Shown here: one piece after another, positions 1-9,800 of the stretch
How positions within the stretch are numbered: position 1 is the stretch's first letter
Layout: the number at the start of each line of letters is the position of its first letter
Origin: Rhizaria sp. SCN 62-66
Lineage: Eukaryota; Rhizaria, unplaced
Direction: 5' to 3'
Assembly: GCA_001724265.1 (NCBI GenBank)
Contig: MEDY01000674.1
Coordinates: forward strand, 1 to 20,456
Length of the DNA: 20,456 nucleotides
Position numbers and translations under genes: made by a program
The notes under the pieces: generated by a model
Seen by the model: only the letters and a program-made list of their open reading frames with translations
What the model was told of the DNA's origin: nothing
The model's database searches: none

Positions 1-803
1 CACCTTTATATACCCGCCCCGAAACGACCGTGGGTGGTGTTTGCCCCAGTGTGAGCCTGTGAGACTTGGTGTTTTATGCAGAATGTCGGTTGTGACAAGC
101 TACTTGCTGACTCGATTTCATGACGTGCCGAACATGTCATGACGTGAGACCCACACCATTTTTAACAAGTTTCAGACATATTAATATCAACACTTGATTG
201 ACAAAGACTACTCTACGATTCATCTTCACATTGATTATTAGACCAGGATATTACAGATATGCAGAAGTCAATGTTACGCGCGTGATGTAAAATGTCGTGC
301 GTCACAGTCAACAACAACAACAACGACAATCAAAGCAGCGTTCAAGTAGAGGCCAACCACGGTTTCTGACTTTCAATACAACAGCAGAGCGAAGCGATTT
401 TAGGTTTGTGGTCAGATTAGTTTTTCGGTCCGGTGCCAAATTGCATTTCCGGTTCTCACAGTCACCTTGGGGAGGCACCTCAAAATTGATGATATCTCGC
501 TTACTCAAACGTCAGAGTGGATTATTTTTTCGATGGCGCGAATAGCCAGTCATGTTTGATATTGACAAATTACAATTTTCTTTTAGAATGTCATCTCTGT
601 CGCGCTTGCCTCACTTTTCGAAGGTGTTGAAACGTCCTTTGAACGAGCATCGAGCGTCCCCTTCCGTTTAGCTTTCTGTCGCCTTGTCTAACCACTGCTT
701 TGATTTTGCCTTTCTTTCCACGTACAGTACTCAGTTTTTAATCCGCATATTCTATTCAGAGCTGCGCTAAGTCCGCACACCACCCTTCTCCGTGCGTACT
801 GCG
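1..803. other. upstream spacer and presumed promoter/5' UTR of the receptor-like gene
   Basis: AT-rich sequence with no convincing gene. It holds a TATA-like run at the left edge (about 5-12), two copies of a TCATGACGTG element about 19 bp apart (about 118-127 and 137-146) that resemble CRE half-sites, and a short CAA run near 309-324. Short open frames here start at non-ATG codons and have no domain-like composition. The frame of the downstream gene is open upstream of its ATG except for TAG and TAA triplets, but the residues there do not look coding. No core promoter can be assigned with confidence. Confidence 0.4.
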
Positions 804-3800
804 ATGTCGCCACCCCACACAGCGTTTAACTGGCGGATGGCAGTCTTGGCCATCCTCCTCAGCGTCTTTGCATTTGGTACGTTTGTTTTCTGGCTGTCTT
901 ATTAAAACACACTAAAACTTCTCACACATTGCCCGCTTACTCATTGCAACTGCCGCGACATTTTGGTTGCCTTATCCTCCTTTCCCCCCTCACCCCCGCT
1001 TCTCGCTCCTCATGCTCATACCATTTGGATCGATTTGCTTCGTTTGCTTCGTTTTCTTCGCAGTGTTTCCCGCATCCGCGGCGGTATACTTCAATAAGAC
1101 GACTGTGGAGCCGGTTATTGCCTACACCTCCGCAGTCACACAGTACAGTTGGACGCTCCAAATCCACGCTGACGCCGCCTTCACTCAGGCGCCCAACCTC
1201 GCCTCAAGTACCAACATCACTGTGACGTATCCACCGACGACGACGGCCATCGGCGCGCCGAAATGGGTAGTATACAACAGCGACGGCTCGATAATGCCCG
1301 CCACGGCAGATTGCACTCCCACGGCCGCTCCGCGCACTCTGCAGTGCCTCCTGCCCTCCGCGGTGACATGGACTCCGCTGCGCTTCACCATCGACGGTAT
1401 GAAAAACAGCTTGTACTCCGTGACGAGCCTGGTGACTCTGACGACGAGTATCAAGCTCCCCAGTGACGCGAACTTGTACTCCGACGAAGACACCGAGTTT
1501 GGCCACATTATTCCCGGTATTTTGACTGACGTGACTTTCCAGCCCTCGGCGATGATTGCCAATTTCGCCACGGACTACCTCATCTCGTTCACATCGCGCA
1601 TTGCTTTTACCGCAAACGACGTGTTGATGTTCTCTCTACCGAACGCCACCACGGTTTACGACACAAACACAACAAATTTCCTCTACAGTGTGACCTCTGA
1701 CTGTACCTTCTACGAGTGGGAGGTCGACGAGCTCACGAATCCGCGTTGCCCGTCGATCACCGCGTCTAACTTCTTGTGCACGTTCACGGCCAGCACTAAC
1801 GTGACCGACCCGTACGTGTCGTGCAAGTCTGGCTCCACGTTTGAACCCTCACGGCTGCATTTTATTCTCACCAACTTGCGCCACCCGAGCTACGAGATCA
1901 CCGCATCGCTGAACCGCGTTGTTCGAATCTATACGCCGGTGGAGAACTCCACGATGGGCGTGCGCGACGAAGCCACAAACGGCTATCTCACCAAGGTCGT
2001 GCACTTGCCATGCGAAATCGGAACGTATTTTGAGAACAACCGCTATGACGGCGTCTGCGCCCCCTGCCAGGCAGGCAAATACTCCAACGTGATCAACAAG
2101 CTTGCTTGCGACAACTGCCAGGCCGGCAAGATTACGTCGCCGACCGCGACGGGCATGTCTCAGTGCACGGACTGCGAGGTCGGCAAGTATTCGCTCAACA
2201 CGACCTACTGCGACCTCTGTACACCCGGCCGCTACCAGGTACGTCGCAAGATATGGTTTGAGCAACCTATCTTAATATATTTTTTTAATCGAAACTGTTT
2301 TTCATTCAATAATTACATTGCATGATTTTGCTGATATTAATTTTGTTTGTTTTATAATCTATAGAATATCATGCCAATATCCTCACGTTTATCGACTTGC
2401 TATCTTTCGTGTGATATTATGATATGTGTGTATCGCATTTGCATCTTTTTTTCTTCACACGTTCATTGCCTCTCCACACAGGGTGAAGTCGGCAAAGACA
2501 CGTGTATTGACTGCGCAATCGGCAACTTCAATAACGCGACAGGCCAGCAAACGTGCACGCCGTGTGAGCTGAGTTACTACGCGGCCTCCACGGCCATGAC
2601 CGTGTGCTCCAAGTGCAACACGGGCTTCGCCACGCAGGCCACGGGCCAGGGCTCGTGCGAGTACTGCTCCGCAGGCTACTACATGTTCTCGGAGAAGAAC
2701 TGTCAGCCCTGCCCGACCGGCTCCTACACTGCCGCGACGCACCAGCTGCCGCAGTGCACGGTGTGCGAACTGGGCAGGTACAACAGCGCGACCACGCAGA
2801 CCGCGTGCTCCTCCTGCGCCGCAGGCACGTACGCCGCCGTCACGGGCACCGTCGAGTGCACCTCGTGCGAGGCCGGCCGCTACAACACCGCCACGGGCTT
2901 CTCGCACTGCAGCAGCTGCGAAGCCGGCAAGCGCGCCAGCCTGGCCAGCAAGGCCACGTCGTGCGCCGACTGCGACAACGGCCAGTACGCCGCCGCGGGC
3001 GCCATCGAGTGCTCCACGTGCGCCGCCGGGTCATACTCGAACAGCATCATGGGCCGCGCCGCGTGCACCTTCTGCGCACGCGGCACTTACTCGGCCGCTG
3101 AGAAGTCCTCGACCTGCGACAACTGCGGCGCGGGCCGCTACGCCGAGGCCGAAGGGTCGTCGTCGTGCAAGAACTGCGAGGTGGGCAAGGCGACCGAGGC
3201 CGTGACGGCGTCGACGTGCCCCGCGTGCGCAGTCAACTTTTTCGCCAACTCGACGGGCATGTCCTCGTGCGTGGCTTGCCCCGACGACCTGCAGGCGCCC
3301 GACGAGGGCTCCACGTTCTGCTTCTACATCCCGCCGGGCTGTCTACGCGGCTACTACAACATCGGCACCAGCGACGAGTTCGTGTGCGAGCCCTGCCCCC
3401 TGGGCTCGTACAACAACGAGTACGCACAGACGGCCTGCAAGCCGTGCCCGCGCGGCACGTACACGAGCGTGACGGGCCGCTCCTACTGCGACGCCTGCGC
3501 CGTGGGCCGCTACGTCGACACCACGGGCGCGCAGACGTGCATCGACTGCCCGCTGGGCCGGTACGCCTCGACGCCCGGCCACCAGGTCTGCGCGGCCTGC
3601 GCCATGGGCCACACCACGCTCAACACGGGCCGCACGCTCTGCGACCAGTGCCAGTCGGGCACCATCGCGCCCTTCGAGGGGCTGCCGCAGTGTGAGGACT
3701 GCATCCGCGGCAAGTACAACGCGCTGTCGGCGGCCTCGGCGTGCAGCGAGTGTCCCGCGCAGACGGTGACCAATACGGCCGGCTCCAAGACCATCACCGA

Positions 3801-5823
3801 CTGCGGCGTGGTCATCTGCCCGCTGCTGAGCGCGCTAGGCAACGGCCTCAGCGTGTCGCTGTCGCAGGGCATCTTCGGCACCTCGCGCATCGGCTCCGTG
3901 GCCACATACTCGTGCCTGTCGGGCTTCATCCTCGTGGGCGAGACGACGCGCACGTGCATCGGCGTCGGCTCCACGACGGGCGTGTGGACCGGCACGCAGC
4001 CGTCGTGCGTGTCCTCGGCCACTCCCAGCAACCCGCCCGTGGCGCGCGGCATGATCTGGCAGTTGCAGCCGCAGCCGTCAGTGGTGACGTCAAACGCTGC
4101 GCAATTCCCCACACCGCCCGAGGTCGCGATCGTCGACTCGAGCGGCAACGTCATCACCGATGGCTCCGCCGACACCTACGCCGTGCTCGTCTCGGTCAGC
4201 ATCCCGGCTGCGTCGCTGTCCAGCTCCGCACTCGCCGGCTCCAACCGGCTGCTGGGGCTGGTGCGGCGCTATCCGTTCCGCGGTGTCGTCGTTTTGACCG
4301 GGCTCAGCGTGCTCAACGTCGGCACCATGCAGCTCGTGGCCACCGCCTCGGGGCTCTCACAGGCTGTGTCCAGCTCCTTCACCATTGTGCGCGGCGCACA
4401 GGCGCTGGCGCGTTTCGTGTCGTTCCCCATGCGCGTCGTCAACGGCGCGACCATCACGACCGCAGTCAACGTCTCGGTTACCGACGCCTGGGGCAACATC
4501 GTCACCACCACGACGACGGGCCGCGCGCCGCGCGTGACGCTCGCGCTGTCCGACTCGACCGTGGTGTTCAACGGGCTGCAGGGCAACACCGTGTCGGCCG
4601 ACTGCGTCAACGGCATCGCCACCTTCACCTCGCTGACCATCGCGGTTGACGACCTGGACACGGCCAGCAGCCGCTCCGTGGCCTTCGTCGCCACGGGCTC
4701 TGACCTGCAGTCGGCGCATTCGGCCGACGTGACCGTGTACGGCGCGCTCTCAAACGCGATCGTCGAGGAGCAGCGCGAGTCGGCGCGCTCGGCGGCCTTC
4801 TTCGTTGCCTTCTCGGTTCTCCAGGACCAGTCCTCTGCGATCGAGTCGTTCATGTCCTACTACCAGGAGCAGTACCGCCTCGACGTATGCGCCGCACTCG
4901 CGCTATCCACAGTCGGCTGCCGCCGCGTGCAGCTCGTGTCCTTCGTCTCGGGCACCGGCGCGCTGCGCAGCCCCGCGAGCTTCACCGCGCTCGCCGTCAC
5001 GGGCCGCGCCGAAGAGGACGCCGCCATCGCCGCCGCGGCCGCCGTGGACCCGACCGTGGCGCGCTACGTGTCGGACCCGTACCTGCGCGACCTGCTGGCG
5101 GCGCACGGTGGCGTCTCCCCGCTCGTCGCCGCCGCGCGCGCCGACCACGGCGTCGCCGGCAAGTATTCTTCGGTCGACGCGTCCCCGACTCCGCGCTTCG
5201 AGACCGCTGCGCTGCCCGCCGAGCCCAGCACCGCGGCCAGCGGCAACAGCAAGAGCATGTCCCCTTTGGCGACGTCGACGGTCTACTCGGCGCACGTGCA
5301 GCTGAACCCGCCCCTGCTGACCGAGACGCCGCTCGCGCCCGCCGACACTCTGGCGCCGCGCGAGCTGGGCTTCCACATCGCCACGCAGGTCAAGGACTCG
5401 TACTCGGTGCTGCGCGTGGGCGCCGTGTCCTCGCTGATGTACCCCAGCTCGTTCGTGCTCGATGTGTCGGGCAACGACGTCGTGAGCCTCGGCGCCGACT
5501 ACATAAACACCGGCGGCGGCGGCTCCGTCGTCGACGAGAGCGGGTTCAAGATCGGCATCGGAATCGGCGCCGCCGTGGTCGGCATTGCGCTTATTGTCGG
5601 CCTCATCTACTGCTGCTGCTTCCGCAGGCGGTCCGAGCGCGAGGAGCTGATCCCTACGGCGCCCGTGCCTCGCCACCTGCACAAGCACCCCGTCGAGGCG
5701 ACCGTGGACATGTACTCGACGACCCCCAACCGCAGCAACACGCCGCTGAACCAGACCAACAACGCCAAGACGCCGCGCCAGGGCCAGCGCCGCATGCGCC
5801 GCGCGCAGCCCATGAATGTGTGA
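804..5823 (+). CDS. type I membrane receptor-like protein with GCC2/GCC3 Cys repeats and a sushi domain (3 exons)
   Basis: Join 804-876, 1064-2238, 2482-5823; 1529 residues, ending in TGA. The ATG at 804 is chosen because splicing from it builds a signal peptide (hydrophobic AVLAILLSVFAFVFPASAA, residues about 13-31) that neither exon gives alone. Residues about 32-340 are beta-rich with several N-x-S/T sites and may contain two related modules. From about 341 to 857 there are about 28 repeats of the form G-x-Y-x(n)-C-x2-C, the GCC2/GCC3 or ephrin-receptor-like type. A sushi/CCP module spans about 861-925, with four Cys and a W before the last Cys. Residues about 926-1439 include Ig-like/Big-like sequence (VTDAWGN). 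The membrane helix is at about 1440-1464 (GAAVVGIALIVGLIYCCC), followed by RRRSER and a basic tail of about 65 residues. No kinase or other enzyme domain is seen. Surface adhesion or sensing is inferred; the ligand is unknown. Codon GC is visibly lower in exons 1-2 than in exon 3. Confidence 0.9.
877..1063 (+). other. intron 1 of the receptor-like gene
   Basis: 187 bp, phase 1. The donor is G|GTACGT and the acceptor follows a T-rich tract ending TTCTTCGCAG|T. The length is not a multiple of three, and reading through meets TAA, so removal is needed to join the start codon to the main frame. Splicing creates a Val codon inside the signal peptide. Confidence 0.88.
2239..2481 (+). other. intron 2 of the receptor-like gene
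   Basis: 243 bp, phase 0, strikingly T/A-rich against GC-rich flanks. The donor is CAG|GTACGT and the acceptor is CTCCACACAG|G. Splicing joins TPGRYQ to GEVGKDTCIDC and rebuilds one Cys repeat of normal spacing. The unspliced frame contains TGA at 2323-2325. Confidence 0.93.
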
Positions 5824-6802
5824 GCAATGGCGAGCCTTTGCAAAGCACAAAACTCTTTTGTGAGTGTAAACAAACCCGATGATGCCTGCTGCGCAGTGCT
5901 CGAGAGTAGTCGCTCAGTGCAGGCGCGGCGCAGGCCGCTGATGCGGCTGCGCAATAGTTATACCTTTATCTTCTTCTTTAGTGTCTTTAGTTGTATTTCT
6001 CCTGTATTTGATTGTTTGCTGTACACCCTTTGTGTCGAGTTGAGCGTTTTTTGTTCGTGTGGTTTTTGCGAGTGATTTTAGTTTTGAGCGGAGGCTTTTC
6101 TGACTTGTTTCTACATATTTTTATTTCAGTTTGATGAAGTTATTCACTCAGGTGTGAATCGTCTCTGAAGCTCGGCTCCGTCGCTCGCTATTCTTCAGCC
6201 TTAGTTAAATCGTAGTGTCCACGTCAGTGGAGTGAGAGGTGCGCGACTACACGTGGTCACCCAATATATCGTCTGCTATGCTCCGATCACGCACTATACA
6301 CCAATACATCGCTCTTATTATCCACATATCAAAGTCTGTTTGCCGTTTTTGCTTCTGTTGTAACACCGTCAAATCGATCGATTGGGTCAGTGATGATGGT
6401 GGTCGGTCGGTTGGTCAGTCGGCTTGAGGAGACGGTTCGCAAAAAAAAGAGGAGGCGCCGCCGCAGTTCTCGATTTCGATGTTCGCAAAGTGTATGTTAC
6501 TCGACCAATTCTACGCCAATACGGCTTTTAGCAATCAAATCATGACAACAACTTGCGGAAATATATTCAACATTCTTTATCTGCGCTAGGTTCTTCATTT
6601 ACGCCTCCTAATCTTTGGTCTGCTTCGCCCCTCTGTGCCTCGCCTCACTCGGTTTCCTAACTCGCTATGTGTTCACGCTTCATTCCCTCCGCTTGTTTCT
6701 CCTCAGCTTTCACTCCCCGCCCATAGCCCTTTCCCCTGGGCCTCTTTTCCTTTCCGCCACTTTTTACTTCTCACCGCGCACAGGCCGCGACCAGGACCGG
6801 CC
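5824..6802. other. intergenic region: 3' UTR of the receptor-like gene and 5' region of NOL6
   Basis: AT-rich spacer without a supportable gene. No AATAAA was found after the receptor-like gene; a TGTAAA lies near 5865. A GGTCGGTCGGTTGGTCAGTCGG stretch occurs at about 6400-6421, and an A8 run follows near 6441. Just before the NOL6 ATG is a pyrimidine-rich tract ending in CACAG at 6783, which would serve as a splice acceptor; a GTATGT at 6492 could be its donor, giving a possible 5' UTR intron of about 292 bp. That is inference only. Confidence 0.4.
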
Positions 6803-9800
6803 ATGTCCTCCTCCGCTGCCGCTGCCACTGCGGCTACTGCAGCGACCGCGACGACCGAGCTGTACCGCGACAACATCTTCAAGCTCCACATCGACCAGCT
6901 GCGCACAACGGTCTCGCTGGGCACGGCTGCTGCGGCCAAGGCCGACAAGAACGCCGCTCTGTACTCCGCTCTCACCCGCGTCGAGGGCTACGTGCGCGGC
7001 CTCAAGGCTGCTGTCGACGCGTTGCCCGCGGCGCGCTTCGCGCTGCCCGCCGGATCCGTTGTCGCGGGCGTGCGCGTGCCCGGCGGCCCCGACGCACCCG
7101 CGCTTGAGGCCGCCGTCTCTGCGCCCTCGCGGCTGGACCTGATCGGCTCGTACATCCCCGGCGCGCTGATGCGGCCGCGGTACGCGCTCGACGTCGCCGT
7201 GCAGATGCCCGACGCGCTCTTCGGCCCCAAGGACTACCTCGACTACGCCTACTTTGCCAAGCGCGCGGCCTTTGTCGCCGCGCTTGCCGCGCACCTCCGC
7301 GGCCACGGCGACCTCACGTACAGCGATGTGACCATCGCGGCATTCCGCGGCGACGCGCTCAAGCCCGTGATCGAGATCCGGCCCCTCGTCGTCGACGCCG
7401 CGACGGGCGCGCTGGCCCGCCCCAAGGGCCTGTTCGGGCGCTTTGTGCTGCGCGTGCTGCCCGCGCTTTCGCCCACGGCGTTCCCGGTGCGCAAGCTTGC
7501 CCCACAGCGCAACTGCGTCAAGACGCTCGAGGTGGCGACGCCCGCGGGCGTGACGCGCGCGCCCAACGCGCTGCCCACACCGCTCTACAACCAGCGCATC
7601 GTCGAGGACATTACGCTCGCCGCGCACACGCTGGAGCTGACCGAGGCCGCGGAGGACCTGCCGCAGCTGGTGACCGCGCTGGCCTTCATCAAGACGTGGG
7701 CGCACCGCCGCGGCATGTCGGGCACCGCCGCCGCCGCCAGCGGCAACGCCGCTGACGCGCCGGTGCCCTCGGCCAAGGCTGCCGCTTCCGCCGCGGCCGC
7801 CGCTAAGAAGGCCCTCGACGCCGGCGCTGCCGCCGCCACCGCCGCTGCTGCCGCCGCGACAGCTACCGCTGGCTCCAAGAAGGCTAGCAAGGGCGACAGG
7901 GGTGACAACGGCAAGGCCGCCGCTGCCGCCGCTGCCGCCGCTGCTGCGGAGCTGCTGAGCGCCGTCTCGGTGCCGTACGCGCTCAGCGCGCCCGAGGACG
8001 GCTTCAACGGACACCTGCTGACGAGCCTCGTGCTGTACCTGCGCGCCGCAGGGAAGATCACACCTGCTATGTCGGCGCTGCGCATTGCGCACGCGCTCTG
8101 GGTTTTCCTCGCCGCCACCGACCTCACTGCGACCCCGCTCGCGATGCCCAAGGCCGCGCTCACGCTGCCCTCGGGGCTCACCACCTCTCTCGGCTCCGCC
8201 GCCGCGGCCGCCGCGGCCGACGACGACGACGACGGCGGCGCTGGCGAGACGGGCGCCGCGGCCATGGTCGCCTTCTCCGCGGCCACCTTCGCGGGCGCCT
8301 TTGACTGCGTGCTGCTCGACCCCTGCGGCTTCACCAACCTGCTCGCGCGCGTGTCGGCGCAGGCGGCCCACAATGCGCGCCACCACGCGCTGCTGGCGCT
8401 GGCGTACCTCGAGGGCGCGGGCTCGCTCGACGCGCTGGCGGCGTGCCGCACGCTCACGGCCGACTGCCTCACCGCGCTCGAGCTCTCGGGCGCGGGCGTT
8501 GCGTGCGCCGAGGAGGACGCCATGCACGCTCTCGTCGCCGTCGAGGTCGACGAGGCGCTGCGCTACGACGCCGCCGTCGCCGTCGAGCTGCCCGCTGCGT
8601 TCTGGGCGCCCGCGCTCGCCGTCGACGCCGCGCCCACCGCCGCGGCCGCCGCGCTGCCCGCCGGCTGCATGGCCGGCCCCATCGCCGCTGCGTGCGCCGT
8701 GCCCGCCGTCACCGCGCCGCTCTTCGTGGCCGCCGCCAGCAACGCCGCCGGCCGCGACCTCCCCGTCCACAAGCCCGCTAAGGGCTCTGAGCCCGCCGCC
8801 GCCCCCGCTACTGCTGCTGCCGCCGCCGCCGCGAGCGTGGCCGCGTCGCCGCTGCTGTCTGCTGCGTCCCCGCTGTACCCGCGCCAGGTGACGCTCGACG
8901 CGTGGTCGGCCGTGTGCCGGCGCGCCTTCTCGCTCTGCGCGCGCGCGCTAGGCGACCGCGTGTACCTGCTCACCGTCGCGCCCGCCTGGCGCGGCGGCCG
9001 CTGTGCCGGCTTCACGCTCCGCCTGCTTTTCCGCGCCGACACCGCGGCCCGGCTCGTGGACCTGGGCCCCTCGGCCGACGACAAGAGCAAGGCGGCCGAG
9101 TTCCGCGCCTTCTGGGGGCCTAAGTCCGAGCTGCGCCGCTTCGCTGACGGCACCATCCTCGAGGCCGCGGTGTGGCCGCTGCCCGCCGCCGAGGCCGCGC
9201 TCGCGCCCTGCCACATCGCCACGCATATCCTGCGCCGCCACCTGCTGCCCTACGACTTCGCGCGCGCGCCGGCGACGCAGGCCGCGCTGTCGGCCGCGCT
9301 GGCCGCCGCCGCGCCCACGGCGGCGGGCGTCTCGGTGTCGACAGGTGCGCACCCGCTCGACGCGCTCGTGACGCCGCAGAAGCTGCCGGCGGGCTCCGCG
9401 CTGGCCGCGGTGCCGGCGCCCGCGCTGTCGGACCCCGCGCAGTGCGCGTCGCGCGCCGCGCTGGCGTTCAAGGAGCTGGAGCGCGCGCTGCACGAGATGT
9501 CGGAGCTGCCGCTGGCCGTGCTCTCGGCACACGGCACGCACCCCGCGTTGCGCGGCACCGCCGTGTTCCCGCCCGCGCCCGCGGACCGGCTCGCGGCGGC
9601 CGGGACCAACGACGCGCCGGGCGCGGCCAAGCGCGGCAGCGCGCTGAGCCGGACCGTGCTGGAGCCGCTGACGGTGGTGATCGCGCTCGAGTCGAGCAAC
9701 CGGTGGCCCGACGAGCTGATCCCGCTGGTGCGCACCAAGACGGCCTTCCTGCTTAAGATCGGCCAGATGCTGCGCGACAAACACGCCTTCCCCGCCACCG

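Noticed and set aside
297-545. 82-codon frame upstream of the receptor-like gene, in frame with its ATG if TAG/TAA were Gln
   Set aside because: It starts at GTG, has non-coding composition, and would place about 170 residues before an obvious signal peptide.
4903-5850. 315-codon minus-strand frame opposite the receptor-like gene, and 331-codon plus frame at 4887-5882
   Set aside because: Arg/Ala/Gly-rich shadows of the real frame. They lack domains and, unlike the real frame, do not contain the membrane helix.
5827-6075. 82-codon ATG frame beginning three bases after the receptor-like stop, in the same frame (a possible TGA readthrough tail)
   Set aside because: The composition is that of T-rich spacer DNA (Phe/Cys/Leu), and the gene already ends sensibly with a basic cytoplasmic tail.
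6635-6802. N-terminal extension of NOL6 from a GTG at 6635
   Set aside because: Not an ATG. The residues come from a pyrimidine-rich tract ending in a splice-acceptor-like CACAG, and the first in-frame ATG at 6803 gives the family N-terminus.
6764-8770. 668-codon open frame on the minus strand across NOL6 (also long minus frames at 8948-10354 and 10397-11257)
   Set aside because: Antisense shadow of a GC-rich gene where stop triplets are rare. The residues are Arg/Gly/Ala noise, while the plus frame carries the full Nrap domain order.
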